Shown here: positions 44,580-58,718 of the stretch, one piece after another
Layout of the letters: each line of letters opens with the position of its first letter
How positions within the stretch are numbered: position 1 is the first letter of the stretch
Assembly (NCBI RefSeq): GCF_030056815.1
Contig: NZ_JASHKR010000014.1
Coordinates: 47,524-111,523 of the forward strand
DNA: 64,000 nucleotides
Direction: 5' to 3'
Source of the DNA: Rhodococcus sp. IEGM 1379
GTDB lineage: Bacteria > Actinomycetota > Actinomycetes > Mycobacteriales > Mycobacteriaceae
The notes under the pieces: model-generated
What the model was told of the DNA's origin: nothing
Databases searched by the model: none
What the model saw: the letters and a program-made list of their open reading frames with translations, nothing else
Translations under genes and position numbers: made by a program

Positions 44580-45827
44580 ATGGCAGAAGTTCACGGCGTC
44601 GACTCGGGTGATGTAACCCCTGGGGCAGATGTTAACGGTGGGGCTGATGGGTTGGTTACCGAGCGACGAGCGCTGATCTCCAACCAAGTTCGGGCTTGGT
44701 GCGCCGCCGGGCTGATCGAATGGAATCGACCGGAACTGTCCGCTGAAGTCGCGCTCCTCCTGGCCGGTGGGTACGTCGACGACGACACTCGATCGGTCAT
44801 GGCCAATCGCCGCGCAGTCGGTCGTTCCTTCCCGGATATCGGCGGTTGGTCCGAACTCCGGCAGCTCACCGATGAATACGCGCGAACCTGTGGGCGGCTC
44901 AGCACCAACCGGATCGGACCCGTCCACGTCGTGCTCGAACGTAGAGTCCAAGTTTTGGAAAAACGCGTCCAAACCGCTCGGGCAGCGGTCGTACGATCCA
45001 ATCGCCATTTCGCGAGTAGCGTCCGCGCTATCCGCAAGGATCGACGTGACGGTCTGCATCTCGACGTCGACCAACGTGAGGCGCTGTTCGTGGGGCTCAG
45101 TCGCACGCCCGTGCCGACGAAGCCGGTAACTGGTCTGGGAGTTGTGGCGGGTACCGGCAGCGCCGCCCTCGACAAGCTTGCGGGGCGATTGGCACGTTTC
45201 GAGGGTTCGGGGGTCATCGCCGATACGGGTCGGCGGATAGCCGAAGCTCTCGACGGATTGGTCGACCACGACCATTCGGTTGCCGCCGGAAGATACGATG
45301 CACTGCGCTACCTGGCGGGCAATGTGTACGACCGCATCGAATCGTCCGTCGCTTGGCATTCGGATCATTTTGTCATTCAACGAAATCAGCTGGATCTCGC
45401 CGACGAGGTCACCCAGATCTCCGTGGACACTGTCGCGCTTCGGTCGATTCTTGCCGAACTCGACGAGGCTGCAAATTTTGCACGCGACGAGGGCACCCGC
45501 GCATCGATCGACTCACGTACCGAGGCTCTCGGGGCGGTCTGGGACCAGTTGGTCGAGCGGGTGGCGGCGTTGGCGCGGATCGGTGACCTGGTCTCACGCG
45601 CCGAAGATCAGCTCAGTTCCCAACGCGCTGCCCTGCATGCGGCGAGTTTGGACAGCCGTATCGACGACCTGTTGGCGCGCTCGGGTTCGCGGGAACTCTC
45701 AGCGGCCAATACGCATCATGTGGGCGACCAATTCGACGGTGTAGACGAGTTGATGTTTGCCCATCGCGCAGCGTTGTACGGCGACATTGCACTCCTGACC
45801 TCTGGGAATGAGCGTCGGGCACCTTAG
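44580..45827 (+). CDS. Unknown helical protein
   Basis: 415 aa, no signal peptide or membrane helix. Long amphipathic helices in residues 100-160 (VHVVLERRVQVLEKRVQTARAAVV) and 250-360 suggest coiled coils. A Gly-rich stretch (TGLGVVAGTGSAALDKLAG) lies in between but has no P-loop Lys-Ser/Thr. I do not recognise a family. It shares a short divergent region with the DUF5691-like gene and is followed 150 bases later by another unknown gene. Confidence 0.7.
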   Translation: MAEVHGVDSGDVTPGADVNGGADGLVTERRALISNQVRAWCAAGLIEWNRPELSAEVALLLAGGYVDDDTRSVMANRRAVGRSFPDIGGWSELRQLTDEYARTCGRLSTNRIGPVHVVLERRVQVLEKRVQTARAAVVRSNRHFASSVRAIRKDRRDGLHLDVDQREALFVGLSRTPVPTKPVTGLGVVAGTGSAALDKLAGRLARFEGSGVIADTGRRIAEALDGLVDHDHSVAAGRYDALRYLAGNVYDRIESSVAWHSDHFVIQRNQLDLADEVTQISVDTVALRSILAELDEAANFARDEGTRASIDSRTEALGAVWDQLVERVAALARIGDLVSRAEDQLSSQRAALHAASLDSRIDDLLARSGSRELSAANTHHVGDQFDGVDELMFAHRAALYGDIALLTSGNERRAP

Positions 45828-45977
45828 GCTCTCCGGTCGCGGCGATGTAAGGTCGAGGTAAGTAAACCGGCCGTGAGCCGGATTCGCCGGGCGTTGGCCG
45901 CGACAACTGTCCGCTTCCGCCCCACCCGCAGGCCGATCTGGCGATACCGGGCGTAACAGCTTCAAGACAGGCCAACC
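45828..45977 (+). other. 150-base leader with GC-rich hairpins
   Basis: Non-coding stretch before the gene at 45978. It holds a small hairpin CCGGC-CGTGA-GCCGG (45867-45881) and further GC-rich complementary blocks. I could not match it to a known riboswitch or small RNA. Confidence 0.35.
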
Positions 45978-46754
45978 ATGGAAGACACCGCGAGCCGCGG
46001 CATCAATGCGTTCATTTCCGAAGTGACCCAGCGTGGTGGCAAAGCCGTGCGGTTGACGCATTCGCGCCGCAACCCGGTGGAAGTGAAGGGCGGCGACGGC
46101 AGTACGCGCATCGTTCGGGTTCGCTCCAAACTCGACGGTGACTGGCAGGCGCGACGCCAGGACGAGGACATCGAGAGTGATGACACTCGCTCCGAGTTCT
46201 GGGTGTTCGTTGATCTGGCGGTAGATCCCCACCAGTTCTTCATGCTGCCGTCGGTGGAGGTCGCAGACGATATCCGCTCCGAGGTCGATCTGTGGATCAT
46301 GGACAGCCCGGGACGCACACGCACCGGTCATCATGCGATTCCGCGGGGGCGCGTTGTGCACGGCCACGATCGTTGGGATGCTCTCGGACTGGCCGCGGTC
46401 AAGGACACGAGCATCCACGTCGAGGCACCCGTGGCCGCCAAGCGCACGGCAACTCCGGTTGTCGCCAAGAAGCGTCGGGCCAGTGCTGCCGTCGAAGAGA
46501 TCGAGGTCATCGACTTACGCCTCGAGGTGACTGCCGATTGCCACGGCTACCGCTGGGTCGGTCGATTCGACGAGACAACGGAGATTCTCGAGATCATGCG
46601 GGGCCCGATGGAAGGGCGCCGATTCCCCAACCCGACTGCCGCAGCCAACGCTGTTACCGGACATATTTCCGGTGACATCGAGAGCTACGACGGTTGGGCG
46701 TTCTGGACTATCGGAAACTCCACTTTGGGTACTCGCCGCCGCAAGTCCGCCTGA
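45978..46754 (+). CDS. Unknown two-domain protein
   Basis: 258 aa. Residues 1-120 contain RVRSK followed by FWVFVDL...FFMLPSVEVADDI, reminiscent of restriction-endonuclease-like folds, but no clear PD-(D/E)xK set is visible. A Lys/Ala linker (AAKRTATPVVAKKRRASAAV) with basic clusters joins a C-terminal domain (residues 175-255: GYRWVGRFDETTEILEI, RRFPNPTAAANAV) ending in RRRKSA. The basic linker and tail suggest nucleic-acid contact. A comparable arrangement occurs in actinobacterial DUF6319-type proteins, which I cannot confirm. Confidence 0.65.
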   Translation: MEDTASRGINAFISEVTQRGGKAVRLTHSRRNPVEVKGGDGSTRIVRVRSKLDGDWQARRQDEDIESDDTRSEFWVFVDLAVDPHQFFMLPSVEVADDIRSEVDLWIMDSPGRTRTGHHAIPRGRVVHGHDRWDALGLAAVKDTSIHVEAPVAAKRTATPVVAKKRRASAAVEEIEVIDLRLEVTADCHGYRWVGRFDETTEILEIMRGPMEGRRFPNPTAAANAVTGHISGDIESYDGWAFWTIGNSTLGTRRRKSA

Positions 46755-46775
46755 CCGATCGGCGGCCGTACGACC

Positions 46776-47723
46776 CTAGGCTCCGACCGCGGTGGACAGG
46801 CGTTCGAGTTCATCGAGTTCATCCGAGGACAACACCAGATTGGGTGCGTCCAGTAGCGCGGGGAGTTGTTCGACGCGGCTGACACTTGCGATCGGAGCGG
46901 TGATGCCTGGGCGTGTCAGCAACCAGGCCAAGGCGACGGTCGACATTTCGCAGTCGTGGTTGCCCGCAATGTCGGCAAGTGCATCGACGACGGTCAGACC
47001 GGCGTCGCTGAAGTAGCTCGCGGTGATTCGTTCGCGCGGGCTGCCTTCGATGTCTGCGCGAGTTCGGTATTTTCCGGTCAGGAAACCTGATGCGAGGGCG
47101 AAGTACGGAAAGACGCTGATGTTGTGGTCGGTGGCGATTTTCGCGAGTTCGGGTTCGTACGATTTCCGGTGCACCAGGTTGTAGTGGGGTTGCATGGCGA
47201 TCGGCTGGGCGTACCCGTTCTCTGCGGCGATACGAAGCCATTCGCGAACACGGTCGGGACTGTAATTGGAGATTCCGAGGTAACGAACCTTCCCGGCCTC
47301 GACGAGCGCGTTGAATGCCTCGAGAGTTTCTTCGAGCGGTGTGTCGGGATCGTCGAAGTGGGCGTAGTACAGGTCGATGCAGTCGGTCTGTAGCCGCGCC
47401 AGCGACGCGTCTGCGGCAGCAGCGATGGTTGTTGCCTTCAGTCCCTTGAAGTCAGGGTGGCTGCCTACCTTGGTGGCGACGATGACGTCGTCGTGCAATC
47501 CGCGGTCGGTGAGCCAGTTTCCGATGATGGTCTCGGATTCTCCACCCGAGTTTCCGGCGACGGACGCGGTGTACGAGTCGGACGTGTCGATGAAGTTCGC
47601 GCCGGCTTCGGCAAAGGCGTCGAGTATCTCGAACGATGTCGGTTCGTCGGCTGTCCATCCGAAGGGATTACCGCCCAAAGACAAACGAAAGACGTCGAGT
47701 TCGGAGTTGCCGATAATCGCCAC
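46776..47723 (-). CDS. Aldo/keto reductase
   Basis: 315 aa from GTG 47723. (alpha/beta)8 NADPH enzyme: Asp and Tyr in FIDTSDSY, Lys in VIVATKVGSHPD and His in LYYAHFDDPDTP form the AKR catalytic tetrad (D-Y-K-H), and KVRYLGISNYSPDRV is family-typical. Reduces aldehydes or ketones of unknown identity. Convergent with the gene at 45978, 21 bases apart. Confidence 0.93.
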   Translation of the reverse strand: MAIIGNSELDVFRLSLGGNPFGWTADEPTSFEILDAFAEAGANFIDTSDSYTASVAGNSGGESETIIGNWLTDRGLHDDVIVATKVGSHPDFKGLKATTIAAAADASLARLQTDCIDLYYAHFDDPDTPLEETLEAFNALVEAGKVRYLGISNYSPDRVREWLRIAAENGYAQPIAMQPHYNLVHRKSYEPELAKIATDHNISVFPYFALASGFLTGKYRTRADIEGSPRERITASYFSDAGLTVVDALADIAGNHDCEMSTVALAWLLTRPGITAPIASVSRVEQLPALLDAPNLVLSSDELDELERLSTAVGA

Positions 47724-47928
47724 AGTGCAGGATTCCTGTCGATGAATTGCGGACGTTCTTCGTCGACGTCCGAGCCGCCTCTCGCACCGTACCCGCTACT
47801 GCGCCCGAAATGAGCGCAGGGCCGTCGGTTGGGGCGAGAACGTGTGCTGATTGTGATTGCCGTCGGCGCTGGTGGGTATGGCACCTGGTACCGAATCAAT
47901 TCGATGGACTCCTGATAGGAGCGTGGCG

Positions 47929-48309
47929 ATGTCGATCGTGAATGAAGCCACCCGCGTTGTCACAGGCGCTGCTCGCATGACAACCAGCGCTGTGGGCGCA
48001 GTCGGCGGAGGCGTTGTCGGTGGGGTGAGCGGCGGAATCCGGGGCGCAGCCGGTGGCGTGCGTGACGGTATTCGGGCCGGAGCGAAATCGACGCCGACGG
48101 CGGTCCTCACGCTGGCGGCGGTCGGGGCTGCGGGGTTGGTGGAATGGCCGGTCCTGGTAGCAGTGGGTGGTACGGCGGTGGTACTACGCGAATTGGACCG
48201 TAAGGATCACGCCGCCGTCGGTGCGGGGAACAACGAACATGAGCAGCATCCCCGGAAGTCCGAGAAACCTGTCGCACGAACATCACACAAGAGCCAGTCG
48301 GCGTCCTGA
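47929..48309 (+). CDS. Small membrane protein with EWP motif, upstream of P-type ATPase
   Basis: 126 aa from ATG 47929 (AGGA about 9 bases upstream). Residues 1-55 are Gly/Ala-rich amphipathic. One hydrophobic segment (55-86) contains EWP at 72-74 (GLVEWPVLVAVGG). The C-terminal tail is polar and carries several His/Glu (KDH, NEHEQH, TSH), a possible metal-binding tail. The ATPase ATG follows 4 bases after the stop, so the two are co-translated. Its layout recalls PacL-type small partners of mycobacterial P-type ATPases, but the sequence is different. Confidence 0.75.
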   Translation: MSIVNEATRVVTGAARMTTSAVGAVGGGVVGGVSGGIRGAAGGVRDGIRAGAKSTPTAVLTLAAVGAAGLVEWPVLVAVGGTAVVLRELDRKDHAAVGAGNNEHEQHPRKSEKPVARTSHKSQSAS

Positions 48310-48313
48310 GAGA

Positions 48314-51300
48314 ATGTTTCCTCCATTGCTTCCCTCTCTCGTTTCGAACGTCGTTCGAGCTGCACCTGCCGGGGATCTGATCGCCCGGCTGTTCACCACG
48401 TCAGTCGCAGCTGCGGGAATCGTTCCGGCACTGGCCGGTTCGTTGGCGCGAGTACCGCTGATACCGGGATCGTCGTTGCTCGCAGCCGGGGTGGCAGCGA
48501 TGAATTACCAACCGCGTCTGCGAAAACGGATTGAGCAGGTCATCGGTCGTTCGTTGACCGACGTCGTTCTCGAGTCCGCCACCTCTGTCGCTGATGTGCT
48601 GACGCAGGCTCCAGCGGCACTGCTCGTGGACGTGGGAGTGCGGTCGCTACGACTCGACGAGGCGTGGAATCTGGGGAGGGCGTCATCCGAGTGGGGTGTC
48701 GCGCAGTGTCCGGCCTCGTCCGATTCGGAGGAGTTGGAGGTCAAGGGACTCGGTGAACGTCATGCGGATCGGGTGGCTCTCGGCCAACTGACAGCGGCAG
48801 GAGTGATCGCTTGCGTGACCGGTAGTTCGGAGACGGCAGCGACTGCAGTTCGGGTCGCGTCTCCGCGGGCGTTGCGTGTTTCTCGGGAATCTTTCTCCGC
48901 GACGCTGACGCGGGAACTGTGGCGGCGGGAGGGATCGTTGGTCGTGAATCCGGGTGCCGTGAGGAAACTCGACCGAGTCGACACGGTACTGATCGATCCG
49001 CGGGTACTCCTGGCCGAGAAACTCCGGGTGGCTGATATTCGCGGCGTGGCAGATGCAGATCGTGTGGAAGTGTGGAATCGCGCTCGGCAAAAGTTGGGAG
49101 ACGGCAATCTCGCTGCGGGCCGGCACAGTATCGACGGGGCCGAGGTGCTGGTAATTCCGGAGCGAAAAGCTTTGGCGGAAGCGGTAGTTGTCCAGTTGCA
49201 TACGGCCGGTGTGCAGGCGGTCGGAATCGATGTGGACAGTCTCGGGTCACTTCGTGGGGGATTCGATCAATTGTTTCCAGTATCTGCAGATATCGACGAC
49301 GCACTCGAGTCAGCGTTGACGAGCTTGGCTTCCACCGGTGCGAACGTCGCCGTAGTCACCGCGTCCGATCTGGACGGACCGGCCGTCGTACGTATCGGAG
49401 TCGCCGAACCCGGCCGCGCGCCGCCGACCGCGGATATTCTCGATCACGGACTTGCCGGTGTGTGGCGGGTGCTGCGCGCCCTACCCGCGGCGCGGACCGC
49501 GACGAGGCGCGGCGTCGAATTATCCAGTGGCGCTTCATTGCTGGGTGCTTTGGTGATGCTTCCCGGTGTGCGCGGTCGGGGGCCGGGTCCGGTCACCGTC
49601 GGGGCCGGAGCGGCGCTGTGGACGGGCTATCGTTTGGCTCGATCTGCGCTGAGAGTCGATGTTCCGGCCGGAAGTTCGCGCAACGACTGGCACGAACTGG
49701 GCGTCGAAGAAGTGTTGAGCGAGTTGCCTTCGAACGAGGCCACCGTCCGATCGTCGCGCAGCATGGAGGCGGTTTCGTTTGTCCTGGCACCGGTTCGGCT
49801 CGCTCGGGAAGCGTTGGGCGCGGTGCGATCCGAGTTGGCGGATCCGTTGACGCCGGTGCTGGCGACAGGATCCGCGGCCAGTGCGATCTTGGGCTCGCCG
49901 ATCGATGCCGTCCTGGTCGGTTCGGTTCTGGCTGGCAATGCAACACTGTCCGCGATGCAAAGGCTGCATTCGGAACGTGTTGTTCGCGAGTTACTTCGAG
50001 TTCAAGAGCCGTTGGCTCGCCGAGTGCCGCCACGTTCGGATGCCGCGGAGCGAGTTCCCGCTGAAGAGTTGGCGGTCGGAGACATCGTCGACATCGAACC
50101 TGGCGATGTAGTTCCGGTCGATTGTCGACTCGTTCGCTGTGAGTCACTCGAGATCGACGAGTCCTCGCTGACAGGTGAATCCATGCCTGTCGAGAAGCAC
50201 ACCCGCGCTACTCCTGGCGTTCCGGTGGCTGAGCGTAGTTGCATGGTCTACGCCGGTACCACCGTTGTCGCTGGGGCAGGCCAGGGAAAAGTGACCGCCG
50301 TCGGGTCGTTGACCGAGGCGCGCAAGGTCGACGTCCGTGAACCGAGAGTTGGACCCGACGTCGGATTGTCGAGTCGCTTGCGTGAGCTGACCAAGAAGAC
50401 ACTTCCCGTCAGTATCGGCGGCGGCGCGTTGGTCACCGCGATGGGCTTGCTCCGCGGTACTGCGCTGCGTCAAGCAGTTACCGGCGGAGTAGCAGTCGCG
50501 GTTGCGGCGGTGCCGGAAGGCTTGCCGCTGGTCGCGACCCTCGCGCAGCAGGCCGCTGCTCGGAGGCTGACTTCGGTGGGCGCACTGGTTCGATCACCGC
50601 GTTCGATCGAGGCATTGGGGCGCGTCGATTGCGTCTGTTTCGACAAGACCGGGACGTTGAGCGAGAACCATCTTCGCGTCGCGGCGGTCGAACGCGTCGA
50701 CGGTTGGAACGGTGATCGAATTCTGGAAGTTGCCGCACGAAGCGCGTTGGCCAGCACGGGCGACCAGGTATTCCACTCGACTGATTCGGCTGTCGTGAGC
50801 GCGGCCGAGGAAGTGTTGAAGCATCCGCTGGTGTTCGAGGGTGCTCAGGCATCGGCGCTGGTGCCGTTTCGGTCGGGCCGACCGTATTCGGCGGCGTTGA
50901 TCGGTCGTCGAATAGCGCTCAAGGGTTCACCGGAGTTCGTATCGGCGAGTGCTGCGCCGAAAAGTGTTTCTGCACAGCATGTTCGGAGTATGGCTGAGCG
51001 CGGACTCAGAGTAATAGCAGTGGCTCACCGCGAACTTTCCGAGTCGGATGCCCAGCGGGCAGCGCAGGATTCGGACTTTCTCGAGCAATGCTGTGCTTCG
51101 GGCTTGGAGCCGGTGGGATTGCTCGGTCTCTCGGACACTTTGAGATCGGACGCCCGAAAACTTGTAGAGGACCTTCGAGGCCGCGATCTCGGAATCCGGT
51201 TGCTCACCGGCGATCACCCACTCACCGCGGCGGCGGTCGCGTCGGAGCTGGGTATGTCCATGCAACCGAGTGATGTTGTCACAGGCCCGGAGTGGGAGAG

Positions 51301-52168
51301 CCTCTCGCGTAGTGAGCGGGAGTCGATAGTCACGGAGCGAACTGTGTTCGCCCGGATGACACCGGAGCACAAGGTGCAGGTCGTTCATGCGCTGGAGGCA
51401 GGCGGGTCGGTATGCGCGATGGTCGGCGACGGTGCCAACGACGCGGCCGCGATCCGCGCTGCCAGTGTGGGTATCGGGGTGGCGGCGTCGGATAGCGATC
51501 CGGCTCGTGGCGCTGCGGATATCGTTCTGCTGGATGGCCGTGTGAGCGGCTTGATCGATGCGCTCGACGAAGGCGCGCAGCTCTGGCGACGCGTACGTTC
51601 GGCGGTGGGCGTCCTCCTCGGTGGTAATGCCGGGGAGGTGGCGTTTGCGCTGACGGGCAGCGCGCTGTCGGGGGAGTCTCCACTCAATGCGCGGCAAATG
51701 TTGTTGGTCAACCTGATGACGGATGCATTGCCCGCAGCGGCCCTTGCAGTGAGCACACCGACGGCCGAGCGCCAGATGGATTCTCGCGGGTCAGACACCG
51801 ACGACCTGTGGCGCACCATCACGATTCGTGGGGGCGCTACGGCACTCGGTGCATTGTCGGCCTGGATTCTTGCCCGGGGCACCGGCCGCCGGCGCCGAGC
51901 GTCGACTGTGGCATTGGTTGCGTTGGTGGGGACTCAGCTCGGGCAGACGCTGATCGAATCGCGAAGTCCGCTGGTTGTTGTGACGGCCGTGGGATCCGTC
52001 GCCGTGCTCGGTGCACTTGTCAGCACGCCGGTGGTCAGTCAGTTCCTGGGCTGCACTCCGCTGGGACCGCTTGCCTGGTTCCAGGCTGTCGGGTGCGCGT
52101 CCGCCGCGACGGCTCTTGCCGCCGTGATGCCTCGAGTGGTCGAGAAGTTGGTGGCCGCCGAAGGTTAA
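48314..52168 (+). CDS. P-type cation ATPase (CtpH/CtpI-like) with degenerate N-terminal ATPase-like half
   Basis: 1284 aa from ATG 48314. The C-terminal half is a canonical P-type ATPase: actuator LTGES (620-623), PEGL in the membrane (734-737), phosphorylated Asp in DKTGT (D777) and hinge GDGAND (1038-1043), then TM segments. PEGL points to the Ca/P2-like group of mycobacterial CtpH/CtpI. About 500 residues precede the actuator domain. They contain RVDTVLIDPRVLLAEKLRV (Asp 228), which mirrors RVDCVCFDKTGTLSENHLRV, and VVTASDLDGPAVVRIGV (about 348-364), which mirrors the GDGAND hinge. This indicates an internal duplication that lost catalysis. Transported ion unknown. Confidence 0.9.
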   Translation: MFPPLLPSLVSNVVRAAPAGDLIARLFTTSVAAAGIVPALAGSLARVPLIPGSSLLAAGVAAMNYQPRLRKRIEQVIGRSLTDVVLESATSVADVLTQAPAALLVDVGVRSLRLDEAWNLGRASSEWGVAQCPASSDSEELEVKGLGERHADRVALGQLTAAGVIACVTGSSETAATAVRVASPRALRVSRESFSATLTRELWRREGSLVVNPGAVRKLDRVDTVLIDPRVLLAEKLRVADIRGVADADRVEVWNRARQKLGDGNLAAGRHSIDGAEVLVIPERKALAEAVVVQLHTAGVQAVGIDVDSLGSLRGGFDQLFPVSADIDDALESALTSLASTGANVAVVTASDLDGPAVVRIGVAEPGRAPPTADILDHGLAGVWRVLRALPAARTATRRGVELSSGASLLGALVMLPGVRGRGPGPVTVGAGAALWTGYRLARSALRVDVPAGSSRNDWHELGVEEVLSELPSNEATVRSSRSMEAVSFVLAPVRLAREALGAVRSELADPLTPVLATGSAASAILGSPIDAVLVGSVLAGNATLSAMQRLHSERVVRELLRVQEPLARRVPPRSDAAERVPAEELAVGDIVDIEPGDVVPVDCRLVRCESLEIDESSLTGESMPVEKHTRATPGVPVAERSCMVYAGTTVVAGAGQGKVTAVGSLTEARKVDVREPRVGPDVGLSSRLRELTKKTLPVSIGGGALVTAMGLLRGTALRQAVTGGVAVAVAAVPEGLPLVATLAQQAAARRLTSVGALVRSPRSIEALGRVDCVCFDKTGTLSENHLRVAAVERVDGWNGDRILEVAARSALASTGDQVFHSTDSAVVSAAEEVLKHPLVFEGAQASALVPFRSGRPYSAALIGRRIALKGSPEFVSASAAPKSVSAQHVRSMAERGLRVIAVAHRELSESDAQRAAQDSDFLEQCCASGLEPVGLLGLSDTLRSDARKLVEDLRGRDLGIRLLTGDHPLTAAAVASELGMSMQPSDVVTGPEWESLSRSERESIVTERTVFARMTPEHKVQVVHALEAGGSVCAMVGDGANDAAAIRAASVGIGVAASDSDPARGAADIVLLDGRVSGLIDALDEGAQLWRRVRSAVGVLLGGNAGEVAFALTGSALSGESPLNARQMLLVNLMTDALPAAALAVSTPTAERQMDSRGSDTDDLWRTITIRGGATALGALSAWILARGTGRRRRASTVALVALVGTQLGQTLIESRSPLVVVTAVGSVAVLGALVSTPVVSQFLGCTPLGPLAWFQAVGCASAATALAAVMPRVVEKLVAAEG

Positions 52169-52346
52169 TCGACGATTCGGAGAACACCGATTCGGATCAG
52201 TACCGCGTAGACCTCGCGGATTGGTGGGGTCAGGACCTGGGACAAGGAGTGAATCAAGGATTCGGACACGACGTACAGCGTGCTCGGCCAAGGTGTCGGC
52301 CCGTTGAACGCGGATGCACGTACAAGAAAACGTAAGGAATCGGACA

Positions 52347-52619
52347 ATGTCTCAGCAGGTCGCCGACGTTCTCGACCAACGTTCCGCAGTCGAAGCGGTC
52401 CGTTCGGCTCATCGATTCGAACTGAATCTTCCGGTCCTCGGGGCGGTGCCGGTGCCGCCGCCGGAGCAGCTTGCCTACTTTGCCGCAATGGGATTGATGG
52501 TGGCCTTCGAGATCATCGAGTGGCCGATAGCACTCACCATCGCTGCCGGTCACTTGTTGGCGACGGACCAGCACAACCGAATTCTCGAGGAAGTCGGCGA
52601 GGCTCTCGAAGGAGTCTGA
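52347..52619 (+). CDS. Small membrane protein with EWP motif, downstream of P-type ATPase
   Basis: 90 aa from ATG 52347 (AAGGA 9 bases upstream). A polar N-terminus (1-40), one hydrophobic segment (41-72) with EWP at 58-60 (FEIIEWPIALTIAAGHLLA), and a short acidic C-terminus. The segment resembles that of the 126-aa protein on the other side of the ATPase, including the Glu-Trp-Pro and the following aliphatic/Gly-Ala run. A 178-base spacer from the ATPase stop contains no other gene. Ends before a bidirectional terminator. Confidence 0.75.
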   Translation: MSQQVADVLDQRSAVEAVRSAHRFELNLPVLGAVPVPPPEQLAYFAAMGLMVAFEIIEWPIALTIAAGHLLATDQHNRILEEVGEALEGV

Positions 52620-52626
52620 AATACAG

Positions 52627-52660
52627 CGTGGCCCCAGCCGAATGTCCGGCGGGGGCCACG
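52627..52660. terminator. Bidirectional terminator hairpin
   Basis: Stem CGTGGCCCC/GGGGCCACG with an inner GCCG/CGGC pairing, between the convergent 90-aa gene and the carboxylase. Confidence 0.75.
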
Positions 52661-52678
52661 TCTGTCAGTGCAGGGTAA

Positions 52679-58162
<5,484 letters not shown>

Positions 58163-58718
58163 TGTCACTGCCACCGTCCTTGATGAGATTCTTGCGTCAC
58201 GTACGTTGTCATCGTTGCGATATGGGCTGATCGTGCGTCACATGCCCCCGAGTGCGCATCGACAGATGAATGTCAGTTCGGTCTGTTGAGTCCGGTGATG
58301 TCGTGTTGTGGCATCACACAAATTGCATGGACTCAGAACCGCTCCAATCATTAATGAGCAACATCGTATGTCGGCTCCCAGGCAATGCCTGGTTGATTCA
58401 AGGATGCAGTATGTCGCCGCCAGTGTCACCTCGGCGAATTGAAGTGTATTAGTCAACGTGAATCATGGTTACGCCTACCGGTTAATCTGTTTAGCTCCAA
58501 TAGATTTCGAGCTTGTGATGCGTATCACGGTCGGTGTAAATGTGGATGAATTTGAATACTCACTGGTAACAAATTGGATTCCGTCCTCGAATTCTTGGAT
58601 TGCGCGAATATTACCGACCGGTACTACCGGTGAGTATTTTCCCATGGAGCTATCCGCCCATTTATGGACACGGAGTCTGCAGCGTCAGGTTGTATGAATG
58701 TCCGGAGAGCGGAAGGAA
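58163..58718 (-). other. 556-base upstream region of the carboxylase, no gene, AT-richer than surroundings
   Basis: Between the carboxylase start and the stop of the next minus-strand gene. Open frames here (up to 79 codons) have no ribosome site and unlikely composition. The half nearest 58450-58680 is clearly AT-rich. It contains a CRP/GlxR-like palindrome at 58514-58529. The length suggests a complex promoter for the carboxylase. Confidence 0.6.
58514..58529. promoter_or_regulatory. CRP/GlxR-like palindrome
   Basis: TGTGATGCGTATCACG contains perfect arms GTGAT/ATCAC and is one mismatch from TGTGA-N6-TCACA. It lies about 350 bases before the carboxylase start. Confidence 0.5.

Noticed and set aside
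44505..45380. 291-codon minus-strand frame over the unknown protein at 44580
   Set aside because: The plus-strand frame is longer, ends with ordinary codon use and forms consistent helices; the minus frame is Arg/Ser/Pro-rich.
45828..45977. Cobalamin riboswitch or other known structured RNA
   Set aside because: GC-rich hairpins exist but no B12-box or other riboswitch core motif could be found.
58458..58697. 79-codon open frame in the carboxylase upstream region
   Set aside because: No ribosome site and no family resemblance; the region's low GC makes chance open frames less informative.
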